Below are positions 33,649 through 43,954 of a stretch of DNA of 64,000 nucleotides, in pieces (the stretch's first letter is position 1; each line of letters starts with the position of its first letter). Both the position numbers and the translations under genes were made by a program. The DNA comes from Tritrichomonas musculus (taxonomy: Eukaryota > Parabasalia > Tritrichomonadida > Tritrichomonadidae). Location: positions 1-64,000 of the forward strand of contig JAPFFF010000073.1 of the NCBI GenBank assembly GCA_039105265.1, given 5' to 3'. Under the pieces are notes generated by a model. That model did no database searches. It saw nothing but the letters and a program-made list of their open reading frames with translations, and was not told the DNA's origin.

Positions 33649-35772
33649 ATGCTTTTGTTAATCACTTACTTAGTTTCTTTAGGATTATCTGAAATAACTT
33701 GTGAGAATAAAGTACTAACTATCACCAACGAAGCCACAATTTCTAGTGATAAAATTAATAGCTGCTCTTCTGCTACTTCATGCGTAATTAATTCAAACGT
33801 TGATGTTTCAATTCAAAATCAAGCATTTTCTCGTTTTGTTGGACTCGAACATATTACCGTGCAAGTCCCTAGTATTAGTTTTGAAGATCAAAGCTTTCAA
33901 CATGTAATAGGAATAGGTGAACTCAAAGTTACTGCAACAAATACCATAACGCTTGGGCTTAACGCATTTATAATGGCAGAAATTGATACAGGAATTCAAC
34001 TTCAAGCTGGTAGCAAAATTATCATAGGCCAAGCTAGCTTTCAACAAGTCTCTATTAGTGGAAGTTTGACTTTAATTTCAGATGGAACAATTGAACTCGG
34101 ACAAAATGCTTTTCAAAGTGGAATTATAAATTCAGTTTCCATTCAAGCTACAAATGATGTTCAAATAGGGCAACAAGCATTTCAGAACTGTGATGATATT
34201 ATAAATATTGATATTGAATCGAAGAATGCTGGAATTTCATTTAGTCAATCGTCATTTATGTCATCAACTTTAAACCATCTTGAACTTAAAGCACATAATG
34301 ATATTATTCTTGGTCAACAGTCAATGCAACAAGTTAAAGATTTTAATGATCTTATTGTTATTACAGAAGGAAACTTTAATGCTTCATTTGAATCTTTCAT
34401 TTCCTCCTCAATAAGGCAATTTTACATTGAATGCAAAGGTACGGCATCATTTGCACAACAAACTTTTCAAGATACCCCAAGACTCGCCAATTTTACAGTT
34501 ATTGCTGATAAAGGGATAATATTTGATTTTGAATCTTTTTATAATTCTAACGTAACTTCAATGGTGCTTGAAACAAATGGCCCCGTCACATTTGCCCAAC
34601 AGGCTTTCCAACAAACCAAACGTTTGCTTAATTTCAGCATTCAAGCAAATGGCAATATTTCATTTGGCTTTGAATCCTTCTATAATTCCAATGTTAGATC
34701 CATTACTCTTAATACAAACGGGGCTGTCAATTTTTCTCAACAATCCTTCCAAGAATGCCGCCAATTAAATTCTCTTAATATTCTATCAACTTCCGACGTT
34801 TCTTTTGGCTTTCAATCTTTCCTTAACTCCCAAATCCATCAATTAGGCGTTACCAGTCCCGACCGTGCCAAATCCGGAGCACTTTTACTAGATTCGATAT
34901 CATCGACCATCACATTCGGCAAACAGTCATTTGGTAGCTGCAACGAATTAACCACAGTTAATGTCAATACCAAATCCAATGTAAATGTTCAGCCAAACTC
35001 CTTCCAGAACAGCCAGTCCCTCAGCAATGTTGTCATAAAATCAAGTGGCAAGGCAACAGTTGGCGAAAATGCATTTTCAGGCTGCAGCTCACTCGACGAA
35101 GCCCAAATAGAAGCCCCGGAGAAAGATGTCTCTCCCGATGCCTATGGTGGTGGCGGAGGAAGTGGCAAAAAGAAAGGAGGAAGTTCGCACAGTGACAACG
35201 ACGATGAAAATGAATTGAATGCAAAAACGTTAGGAAATTTTGAGATAAAAACCGTTTATCTTGGCACTTCACCTAACATTGTATTCAATTTGAACTTCGT
35301 TGCACGCCTTCTCCGAAAAGCTAGGAAAATGCTCGGAAAAGTCCTTCCTCCACCGGATCTGATTCACACCGCAATTTGGGTCGGTAAAGAGGGCGCTAAA
35401 GACGACTCTCTTGGCGCCATTTTTGTCTATGGAAAGTACTACAATAGACGGAACTTGCCTTCTTACTTGGACCGTGACGGCGCAAAGGGTTACGTTATGT
35501 CTCTTCGCGACTTCAAAAAGAAGTACCACTCAATTGAGCCAATGAAACTTGACACACATGAAAATATGAATTTGTTTGAATTCATTGAAAAAGTTATGAA
35601 AGGTGGAAGATGGAGGGCAAGCGACTATAATTGGCCCACAAATAACTGCCAGCACTTCACTGCTAAGATAATCGATATTCTTAAGGCTACCAGAAATTCG
35701 CCAAGCAACAATGACTGGATTGATCTACCAAAACCAGTTTTGAACTCATTGAACTCTAATGAGCAAAATTAA
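33649..35772 (+). CDS. Secreted BspA-like LRR protein with papain-fold C-terminus
   Basis: A 707-residue protein starting at the first ATG. Residues 1-18 (MLLLITYLVSLGLSEITC) are a signal peptide. Residues about 25-500 are irregular BspA-like repeats of 20-25 residues rich in F, Q, N and S (AFQNCDDI, SFQECRQLNSLNI, FGKQSFGSCNELTTVNV). A Gly/Ser/Lys linker (GGGGGSGKKKGGSSHSD) follows, then a basic segment. Residues about 565-690 look like a permuted papain-fold hydrolase of the PPPDE/LRAT type: a His in IHTAIWVG (His573) and a Cys-His in NNCQHFTAK (Cys667), in the order those families use. There is no membrane anchor, so it is probably secreted or vesicular. The C-terminal third is more G+C-rich than the start. 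The enzymatic assignment is inference from motif order. A scrap of a second copy lies at 37919-37986. Confidence 0.85.
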   Translation: MLLLITYLVSLGLSEITCENKVLTITNEATISSDKINSCSSATSCVINSNVDVSIQNQAFSRFVGLEHITVQVPSISFEDQSFQHVIGIGELKVTATNTITLGLNAFIMAEIDTGIQLQAGSKIIIGQASFQQVSISGSLTLISDGTIELGQNAFQSGIINSVSIQATNDVQIGQQAFQNCDDIINIDIESKNAGISFSQSSFMSSTLNHLELKAHNDIILGQQSMQQVKDFNDLIVITEGNFNASFESFISSSIRQFYIECKGTASFAQQTFQDTPRLANFTVIADKGIIFDFESFYNSNVTSMVLETNGPVTFAQQAFQQTKRLLNFSIQANGNISFGFESFYNSNVRSITLNTNGAVNFSQQSFQECRQLNSLNILSTSDVSFGFQSFLNSQIHQLGVTSPDRAKSGALLLDSISSTITFGKQSFGSCNELTTVNVNTKSNVNVQPNSFQNSQSLSNVVIKSSGKATVGENAFSGCSSLDEAQIEAPEKDVSPDAYGGGGGSGKKKGGSSHSDNDDENELNAKTLGNFEIKTVYLGTSPNIVFNLNFVARLLRKARKMLGKVLPPPDLIHTAIWVGKEGAKDDSLGAIFVYGKYYNRRNLPSYLDRDGAKGYVMSLRDFKKKYHSIEPMKLDTHENMNLFEFIEKVMKGGRWRASDYNWPTNNCQHFTAKIIDILKATRNSPSNNDWIDLPKPVLNSLNSNEQN

Positions 35773-36012
35773 TTTAATAAATTATCTCCTTGGTTATGAT
35801 TCATTAATAAATTTATAATTTTTATGCAACTTGGATTTGAATCTTTTTTTTGGAAATACACCATTGTTTTGGCTTTCTTAATGTTGAAAGTAACGTTCTG
35901 AAACTCAACAAAAACAGCTACAACAGCATCTCGGGGAAAAAAACTCTCGAGGATTTAAATTTGAATTATTACTATTTTATTTATAAATCAATAACTGTTT
36001 ATTTTAAATAAC

Positions 36013-37790
36013 TTGTATCAAATGCATTTACGAACAAGGATGCAAAATGTACAGAATGTCAATCGCGATATTTAGTATATGAAAGCGATGGATTAAGTAA
36101 AAAATGTAATGACACGTGCAATACATGCAATAGCCCAGAAAACAACCAATGCACATCATGTTCAGATGGATACTTCGTCCCTCCACAATCAGATTCCACT
36201 CAAGACTTTACATTTTCTGGATGCTCAACAAATTGTAAAACTTGCCACGGCACTGCCATTTCAGAATGCGATGAATGTGACGACGGTTACTTTAAATCCG
36301 ATAGCCAATGTCTTTCCTGCAGTAAAAACTGTTCCACCTGCTCCGGAACACGAACAAATTGTACTTCATGCTCAGGCGGTTTTTATCTTAAAGACAGCTT
36401 TTGTTTATCATGCGCAGAAAACTGCCTCACTTGAACTGGTCCAGAAAGCTATGAATGCAATGTTTGTGTTGAAGGCTACATTATATTCTAGGTTGTCCAA
36501 GATGCAAACGAAATCGCAATAACGAAATTGTTTGCTCTGAATAACTGCCAGGATATCATAAAAAAGAAAACAATGATGGTGATGACGATACTACTATATG
36601 TGAACCTTGCATAGATTCTACGAATTGTCTTTCATGCCCAACCCGTCCTTCTAAATGCGAAAAATGCAAAGATGGATATTATATTAATTCATATTCTTAT
36701 TGTTCTGCATGTTAACATGTGATGGATCAGAAACAGCATGCACTTCGTGTATTGAAGGTTACTTTTTGAATAAAGAAAAAAGCGAATGCGAACCTTATCC
36801 AGCTAACTGCCTTTATTGCTCATCTGGCACAAATTGCACGACATGCAATAATACATACTATCCAGTTAATGGACTTTGTAAAGACTGTCATGAAAGTTGC
36901 GAGTATTGTCATGATGACACCAATGCATGCGATGGATGCAGAGAGAAGTTCTACTTCAACAAAGATAAACGATGTCTAAGTTGCCCAACTCATTGCCATA
37001 GATGCAATTCAACATATTTCTTTATCTGCGAAAAAGACATCTATTCAGTTGATGGCGTTTGCACACCTTGCGCTGATGTTTGTTCACATTGCATCACATG
37101 CATTGAAAGCTTTTTATTTGATGGTGTCTCATCATGCAATAAAAAATGTTCACCAGACTGCCATCAGTGTGATAAATCATGCTTTAATTGCACTGCAGCA
37201 GGAAACAATAACTGCATTACATGCAATACTGGATATGTAATGAATGATGATAAGATTTGTGAGAGACTTCATGAAAGTTGTGATGGAAACCGTTGTGAAA
37301 TGGACCATACAAATTCAACAACATATGAAAATTACACGCTTGATGCAACTGTTGTTCCTTCATTTGTTTAATCAATTATGGATTAAATGTAGAAGATGTT
37401 AGTTTCACTGGTTGCGCTTCACAAAACGGCGTTGGTGGAGGAATTTATATTTACAATAACATTAAAAGCAATGAAGAAACTACTTATTCAGTTCATCTTT
37501 CCAAACTTAACTTTACTGAATGCAAAGCTTATTTTGGTTCTGCTGTTTATATTTACTCACCATCAGAAAAAAGTCCTGTTATTATTGAATTTTGCGGTAG
37601 TTCTTTTTGCTTAACTGCAAAAACAAGTGAAATTGTAGGATGCAACTTCAAGAGCAACAAAGGACGTAGTGGTGCTATTGAAATTAGTGATGACTTCGAT
37701 ATTGTTCCTGAAGGATCACGAATGCTTCAAAAATCAGATCCACTTGAATTATATGCTGAAGTTCAGATCCACTTCGATTTTGGAAAAAAA
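36013..37790 (+). pseudogene. Broken Cys-rich / Pmp surface protein gene
   Basis: From about 36013 one frame, without a recognisable start, encodes furin/EGF-like Cys-rich repeats (CNTCNSPENNQCTSCSDGYF, CSKNCSTCSGTRTNCTSCSG). It is interrupted by TGA near 36434. The same kind of repeat resumes in 36700-37371 (CDGSETACTSCIEGYFLNK, CSPDCHQCDKSCFNCTAAG). From 37372 another frame reads Pmp-type beta-helix repeats (VSFTGCASQNGVGGGIYIYN, LNFTECKAYFGSAVYIYS, VGCNFKSNKGRSGAIEISD). It runs into an A tract at 37783-37802. Cys-rich plus Pmp repeats is the plan of trichomonad polymorphic membrane proteins. Several stops and frameshifts and no membrane segment: clearly a ruin. Confidence 0.85.
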
Positions 37791-37918
37791 AAAAAAAAAA
37801 AAAAAGAAAAAATATAAAATCTTTGTGATGTTTTATATTTTTATTCAATAATTGTCTTTGAAAATAAAATTGATTAGTCATATAAAACTAAATTTTTTAT
37901 TTCTAGCTTTAAGTTAAT

Positions 37919-37986
37919 CTATATTCTTAAAGCTACTAGAAATCCATCAAGCAACAATCTTTTTGAACTCAATGAGCAAAATTAAT
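37919..37986 (+). pseudogene. 3' scrap of the BspA/papain-fold gene
   Basis: The phrase TATTCTTAAAGCTACTAGAA, then CATCAAGCAACAAT and TTTGAACTCAATGAGCAAAA, matches the last codons and stop of the gene ending at 35772, with a deletion in the middle. It is the tail of a second, otherwise lost copy. Confidence 0.75.
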
Positions 37987-38206
37987 AACTACACTTGAAT
38001 ATTCAGATTTTAATACAGGAAAAATGTAGAGGCCAAAAAGAATAATAATGAAATATGTATTTCATCATAAGACAATAAAACACTTTCTTAAATAGATTTT
38101 TTAATAGCTTTTGCATATAATCAACTTTTTTTGAATTCAAAACGATCATTTTGTATAGAAAAAGTTCAGAAAAAGAAAATAACGTTTTAATTTAGACACC
38201 ATATTA

Positions 38207-40912
38207 TTAAATATCAATACGTTTTTGATATTCATGAAGCTGTTTTAAGTCTGTTTCCATTCCAAACTCTTTGATTGCAAATTTATCATCTTTTAAAAAT
38301 CCTGTTATTTGCTCAAATGATGGCCTGCAAGAAGGATCTATATCCCAGCATGCATTTATCAGTTCCCAGTAAATGTCAGAAATATTTTCTGGCTTTTCCG
38401 GTCTTTCACCATTTTGAATTCTTAATAGTTTTTCATTAATAAAAGAATTATCTCTCCAAAAACTTGTTGAAAACATAAAATACAAAAATATTCCAAATGA
38501 ATATACATCTGCTTCGAAAGATTGATTTTTTTTATAATTCCTTAATAATTCTGGTGCTGCAAAAAGAAAATTGATTCCAGGCAAACAAGTTTCATGCTCA
38601 TTATTCAAAAAAGATACAGTTGAATTCATTAATATAATTTTAGGTTCAAATGACGAGTCTAATAATATTTTATCCATTGGTAGAATGTTAATGAAAAAAT
38701 TTCTTTTATGGAGCTGTTTCATGGTTGCTGCAACGCCAAATATGATTTTACTCCTGATTGTTGGATTCATTTTGCTCCTATCATCTCCATTAAGATACTC
38801 TCTGGTGATATTTTCTAATTTGCCATTTTTCATATATTCTGTAAGTGTGTAATAGTTATTTTCTTTAAAACAATAGCCTTCTATTGGCACTACTCCAGGA
38901 ATTCCAATACAAGAAATATTGATAGTTTTTATGAATTGGTTTTTACATATGAAATTTCCTTCAGAATATTTTTCAAGGATATATAATTTTCGTGATCCTT
39001 TTTTCTCAACTAATATAACTTTGTCTTCATACCAATATTTTTTTTTCTCAAAATCATTCAAATTAATAATAGTTGCTGTACAAGGGGTTGTTAAGATTTC
39101 ACCAATTTCAACAACAGAAGAAGGAATTGTCATTTGTTCTAGTGATGGACATCCTATGAAAGCACCATCTCCAATTTTTGTCACAGAAGAAGGAATTGTC
39201 ATTTGTTCCAATGAAGAACATCCTGCAAATGCAAAATCTCCAATTTTTGTCACAGATGAAGGAATTGTTACTTGTTTCAATGATGAGCATTCTTCAAATG
39301 CAAAATCTCCAATTATTGTCACAGAAGAAGGAATTGTTACTTGTTTCAATGATGAGCATCCTAAAAAGGCATATCTTCCAATAGACAATACAGAAGAAGG
39401 AATTGTTATATTGGTCAAATATTTACATTTTAGAAAAGCTGAATCTTTAATTTTAGTTACATTAGAAGGAATTATTATTTGATGATCAAAATTTAGATGT
39501 TCTATTTTTTTTTTGGAATATATAACAATTTTTTGTTTTTCATTGAGTTCGTGTCTCTGTTTGAGATTTTTAATTGTACTACAAATTTTAATAAAAGAAT
39601 TGGACGAATACTTAATTTCAATATACAGATCATTAAACGAACTTAATAAACTAACAAAATCAGATAACTTGAACAAATCTTTCTTGTATAAAATTTCTGT
39701 TGCATCTGGCAAAATATGGACTTGCAGTTCCATTTTGTCATTATTTTGAATTTCAATACACTTCATGTTTTTAGTTACATCAAATTGGATTAAATAATCA
39801 AAGAGTTGGTTTAACTTCACCATATCGTCTGTAATATTCTTTTGCTTCAGTAATGGGAGTGAATTATATTTGTCAGTGAAATTCATGCTCTTTATTCTCT
39901 CGTTTTCAGCTTTCAATTGTTCAATTTCTTTTTGATAATTCTCATTCTTGATCATCAATTTATCGACAGGATCTAGATCTTCAGTGATATCATGAACATA
40001 TTTCTGAAATACTTCTTTGTTCACACCTTCGAGTAAGTAGTCATCATCGCTAGAAAGTTTTTCAAAGATTTCTTTGAATGACGGTCTTTCTTCTTGCTCT
40101 TGTGACCAGCATTTCTCAATCATTTCTTTTAATTTCTTTTTTATTGGAACATTAAATGATGGACGATGATTAGAAACAATGGAATTAGCAAAAACAAAAT
40201 CTTTTTTGCCTTTGAATGGGCTGGTTCCTGTAACAACTTCGTACAAGATCAATGAAAATGCGTAAACATCAACTTTTCGGCCATAAGGATTATCAAGGAG
40301 TAACTCTGGTGCCATGAAATATAAAGTACCGTGAAATTTTGATTGTTTTTTTGATTTGTCATTGTCAAAACATTTTGATAATCCAAAATCTGATATGAGA
40401 GGATGATAATTTTCATCGATTAGAACGTTTTCTGGTTTTAAGTCTCTGTGGATAATGTAGTGGTCATGGAGATATTTCATACCACGTGCAATTCCTGTAA
40501 TGATAATTTGGCGGACCGTATTATTATATCTTTTAGGTTTTTGTTCAAGTATATTTCGAAGAGATCCATTTTCTGCATATTCCATGATAATAGTGATATT
40601 TGGGAGGTTGTTTATATCATAACGTGAAAATCCAATGAAATTAATAAGCGTTTTATGATATGTAGTTAACATTATTTTAACTTCGCGTTCAATTGCTTCA
40701 TTAACTAAATCCTGATTTCCACCACATTCGATAATTTTCGCTACATAGATCTTTTGTCCTCGTTTAATTTTGTAAACTGATCCAAAACCCCCTCTGCTGA
40801 TATAATCAAGTGTTTCATAGTTTCCTATATCAACTTCGCATCGATCAAACAAACGTTTATCTCCAGGAGGAGAGCTGGTAGACTTGTTAAATAAAGAAGG
40901 CAAGGCGCTCAT
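38207..40912 (-). CDS. TKL-like kinase - BspA LRR - pseudokinase protein
   Basis: A 901-residue protein starting at the ATG at 40912. Residues 32-288 are a complete kinase: glycine loop RGGFGSVY, Lys59, HRDLKPENVLI (Asp157), DFG 175-177, APE 201-203, CW...RPSF near 269-279. A linker with a short coiled coil (327-342) follows. Residues about 478-605 are five to six close BspA repeats (FAGCSSLEQMTIPSSVTKIG). Residues about 625-874 are a second kinase fold without catalytic residues: the HRD loop reads FFINILPMDKILLD, DFG is replaced by ILMNSTVS, but AAPELL, ADVYSFGIFLYFMF and CW...CRPSFEQI remain. Thus an active kinase is joined to a pseudokinase through an LRR, a plan that suggests self-regulation or ligand sensing. 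There is no signal peptide or membrane segment, so it acts inside the cell. Confidence 0.94.
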   Translation of the reverse strand: MSALPSLFNKSTSSPPGDKRLFDRCEVDIGNYETLDYISRGGFGSVYKIKRGQKIYVAKIIECGGNQDLVNEAIEREVKIMLTTYHKTLINFIGFSRYDINNLPNITIIMEYAENGSLRNILEQKPKRYNNTVRQIIITGIARGMKYLHDHYIIHRDLKPENVLIDENYHPLISDFGLSKCFDNDKSKKQSKFHGTLYFMAPELLLDNPYGRKVDVYAFSLILYEVVTGTSPFKGKKDFVFANSIVSNHRPSFNVPIKKKLKEMIEKCWSQEQEERPSFKEIFEKLSSDDDYLLEGVNKEVFQKYVHDITEDLDPVDKLMIKNENYQKEIEQLKAENERIKSMNFTDKYNSLPLLKQKNITDDMVKLNQLFDYLIQFDVTKNMKCIEIQNNDKMELQVHILPDATEILYKKDLFKLSDFVSLLSSFNDLYIEIKYSSNSFIKICSTIKNLKQRHELNEKQKIVIYSKKKIEHLNFDHQIIIPSNVTKIKDSAFLKCKYLTNITIPSSVLSIGRYAFLGCSSLKQVTIPSSVTIIGDFAFEECSSLKQVTIPSSVTKIGDFAFAGCSSLEQMTIPSSVTKIGDGAFIGCPSLEQMTIPSSVVEIGEILTTPCTATIINLNDFEKKKYWYEDKVILVEKKGSRKLYILEKYSEGNFICKNQFIKTINISCIGIPGVVPIEGYCFKENNYYTLTEYMKNGKLENITREYLNGDDRSKMNPTIRSKIIFGVAATMKQLHKRNFFINILPMDKILLDSSFEPKIILMNSTVSFLNNEHETCLPGINFLFAAPELLRNYKKNQSFEADVYSFGIFLYFMFSTSFWRDNSFINEKLLRIQNGERPEKPENISDIYWELINACWDIDPSCRPSFEQITGFLKDDKFAIKEFGMETDLKQLHEYQKRIDI

Positions 40913-40930
40913 TTTAATTGATTAATCAAT

Positions 40931-40936
40931 TAATGA
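40931..40936 (-). promoter_or_regulatory. Initiator-like TCATTA before kinase-pseudokinase gene
   Basis: TCATTA on the minus strand matches TCAYTW, its A lying 22 bases upstream of the ATG. It sits in an inverted-repeat-like ATTAATTGATTAATCAATTA tract. Confidence 0.45.
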
Positions 40937-41759
40937 AAGTTTTTTTTATTAATCGAAATATTCTCATAGATATATGATATTCAGTGAAAATTATAAAAAA
41001 ATGTATTTGATTTAAAATATTTATATTTATAAAATAAAAAATTTTAATGATAACAGAATTATATCTTTGGATATTTATTAAATTTATAGTTTCAATTAAA
41101 ACGGCTTTTTATCAATAATTGAATGTAAAATTTTCAAAAATTTAGTTGCCCAATTAGCGATTTTTAAGGTTTTGTGCCTCCAACATAAACAAATTTTACA
41201 TTCAATTAATTACAATCTGGCCTGTAATTTACTTCTGTCACAAAAAAGTCTTTTTTTCTACAAAAAATATTTTTTTTTAATAATGAAATATATAATTAAA
41301 GATTGTGACCACAATTCAATTTGAAGGAATAAAATATATATTTTTAACAATAAGGAGAAAAACTTATCTCAATCTTGCCAAAATCTTGCTTAAAACAGTA
41401 ACCAATTAATTTAAAATGCTACTTTATTGTTTACTTTTGAAATGGGAAATTCCCAAATATCTTAACTTTAAAGAATCTTATCAATATTATCATTGTATTC
41501 AATTGAATTGATAAATAAAATAAGACTCTCATTTACAATCACACAAGTTCTTCAGAAAAATACAAGACAAAATGTATTTAAAGCATTAATATATATGTTC
41601 TTCATTTAAATTGATTTATAATACCAGGGAAATTATATATGAGACTATTAAAATTATGCATTCATATTTGTATTTCATGTTTATTTGACCTAAAAAATTT
41701 AGTCATAAATCTTGCTGAATATTTCGTTCAAGAAAAAAGTGACTTTTGAATTACAATAA
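40937..41759. other. A+T-rich gene-free stretch
   Basis: I see no gene or element here. Confidence 0.45.
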
Positions 41760-42013
41760 TAGTGAATTCGAAAAATCACCAAAGCACGAAAGCTAACTGT
41801 GGTGCTGAGAAGTTATACGATCCAAACAAAGATGTTCAAAATGTTTTTTTTTTTTTTTTTTTTTTCTAATTTGTCCACTTTCAGTCAAAATGAATAAAGA
41901 GCTGAGGTGCTCATTAAATACAAGATTCACAAGCTGCACCGCTGAAAACTGATGTGGCGTCGCCATTTATGACCAAAACAATCTCGAAATGGATAACAAA
42001 ATAACTTTTTCAC
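41760..42013 (+). pseudogene. Pmp-repeat gene remnant
   Basis: After a 22-base T run the sequence reads, in one frame, NTRFTSCTAEN, a TGA, then CGVAIYDQNNLEMDNKITFS, the F..C.A..GGAIY pattern of Pmp beta-helix repeats. A weaker coding-like piece (NCGAEKLYDPNKDVQNV) precedes the T run. It is a small remnant of the same family as the ruin at 36013-37790. Confidence 0.55.
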
Positions 42014-42073
42014 AGGCTGCAAGGGGATCTCCCCAGCATTAGGGAATACTCCCCATAAATTTTTAGGGAATAT

Positions 42074-42956
42074 TCAGAGGGTTAAAATTCCACTAATATT
42101 TTTAACTTGAGAAGGAATAAAAAGGCTCTCAATTGCGCATTTTTTGAATGCTCTTGCTTCAATTATTGGTAATTTTGAATCTTGTGAAATTTCAGTTTTC
42201 TGAAGATTACTGCAATATTCAAAAGCATTATTGCATATTTTTGTGATTTGTGGTGGAATAAAAATTTTTTCAATCAAAGATTCATTAAATGCATATTTAC
42301 CTATTTTTTTAAGTTCTGAACTTTTTGGAATTTCAATATTTTTCAATCTAAGACATGATTGAAATGCACATTTTCTGATTTTTTCCACTTGATGTGAAAT
42401 GGAAACATTTTCAATTTTTGAAGAAGTAAATGCATGAAGTGAAATTATTTTTATAGATGATGGAATCACGAATGTTTTAACATCTCTACCAACGAAAATC
42501 AAAGAATCATATTCATTGTTGTTGATATCACTTTTCACAACGACAATTCTTTTGTCATTATCATAATTTTTATATAATATATTCCTAGATTTGATAGAAG
42601 AAGGATATTTTGATGCTATCAAATTTATTTTTTAGATTTGATCAAATCTAAATCCATTGTCACTTTTTTCAATCTTGGTGTGTTAAAAAGCCACTTTTTT
42701 TTTTTTGAGTTCTGAAACAGTTGATGGAATTACGATATGTTCGACCAAAGTGTCACAAAATACACTGTTTCCAATTTGGTTGAAAATGAATTTCTTTTAG
42801 AATAATACTTCGTTGAATAAAAATCTTGCCATTTGCATGATGATTAGATCCGACATATGCAATTCTCTTTTATTCATTTATTTTGTAAGCTATCTCATTT
42901 TTTATGATTTTTTTAAATTGATCGTTGTTTTCTCCTGATGAGTTATCACTACTCAT
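42074..42956 (-). pseudogene. BspA-type LRR gene with early stops
   Basis: An ATG at 42956 opens MSSDNSSGENNDQFKKIIKN and meets a stop after about 28 codons. The family pattern then goes on: KRIAYVGSNHHANGKIFIQR. After further breaks and a T tract a clean frame (42622-42074, first codon TTG directly after TAA) gives about five repeats: TFVIPSSIKIISLHAFTSSK, KIRKCAFQSCLRLKNIEIPK, KIGKYAFNESLIEKIFIPPQ. It therefore was a single-ORF intracellular BspA-like LRR gene, now broken near its 5' end. Confidence 0.7.
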
Positions 42957-43533
42957 TTCAAATAAACAAATAGAATTAAAAAAAAAAGGCAGATATATAT
43001 ATATATATATTGCAATTTTATATAACTTTTTCAATCTATACCGTTTACTGAAAATAAATATTTATATTTTTGGAATCAGATTACTTTAAGTAACATAAAA
43101 ATTTTTTGACATCAAGTGAAATTTACTGACATTTTAAATAAAAGGTACGGATCAAGGATCATTACAAATGAAAAAATGAAATGAATAAATTAGTTTTTTT
43201 ATGAAAAATATCCTTTTTTCTCGATATGAAAAAAGCAAAAAGAATTAATACTGAAATTTATCTTTTATACAAAGAATTCTTAGTGACAATTCTTATTTGA
43301 AAGCGCCAAAAAAATTGAATATTTCGTAAGTTTTAACGTAAATTTTACACCACGGGAAAACAAATGCATATAAAATTTTAACGGTATTTTATTCATCTAA
43401 ATATTAATAAAACAATTATTCTCTAATTATCAGAAATAATTATTTATCCATTGAAAAAAAATTCAAAGAATAATTGAACGTTGAAAATTGCTACTTAAAA
43501 AAGTTAGAATACATTTAAATGAAACCATTTCTG
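42957..43533. other. A+T-rich spacer
   Basis: A short AT dinucleotide run at about 42994-43010. No gene seen. Confidence 0.4.
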
Positions 43534-43767
43534 AAAAAGTTGGAATAAATGAGTAATTTATATAGATAATCGTTTTTTCCGTCAATCGACTTTTTGATTG
43601 GTTGATACTCTCAAAAAGTTAAATTGTTGAGTACAAAAATAAAATTTTATGTTTTAATTGGGAAATACTTTTAATAAGATGCTTTTGCTTTTATTGTAAC
43701 TATATCAAATATAAAATGTAAAGAAAATTCCATTTTTATATATATTACTCATTTATTCCAACTTTTT
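43534..43767. mobile_element. 234-bp inverted-repeat element
   Basis: Perfect 24-bp arms, beginning AAAAAGTTGGAATAAATGAG at 43534-43557 and inverted at 43744-43767, enclose 186 bp without coding capacity. This is the look of a short MITE or foldback element. Target duplication is not clear; a diverged half-site (AAAAAAGTTAGAATA) lies just to the left at 43498. Confidence 0.65.
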
Positions 43768-43954
43768 TAAAAAAGCAATCCAATTTAAAATTCCTGTTCT
43801 GTTTCATTGGAACTTAAATATAAACAGGAAAATTCATCATTATTCAATTAAAAATCAATAATAAAAATGAGAAATAGTGATATTTAATGAAACTTTGTTT
43901 TTTAAAGTTCACTTGACAAGATATATAGCTTGTAAGTGAATAATTTTATATGGC

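Noticed and set aside
35033-35529. Minus-strand frames of 79 and 86 codons
   Set aside because: Shadows of the BspA/papain-fold gene on the opposite strand.
42000-42070. Phrases AGGGAAT and GGGGAT near 42020-42065, similar to 12200 and 32890
   Set aside because: The matches are short and do not form consistent ends or target duplications.
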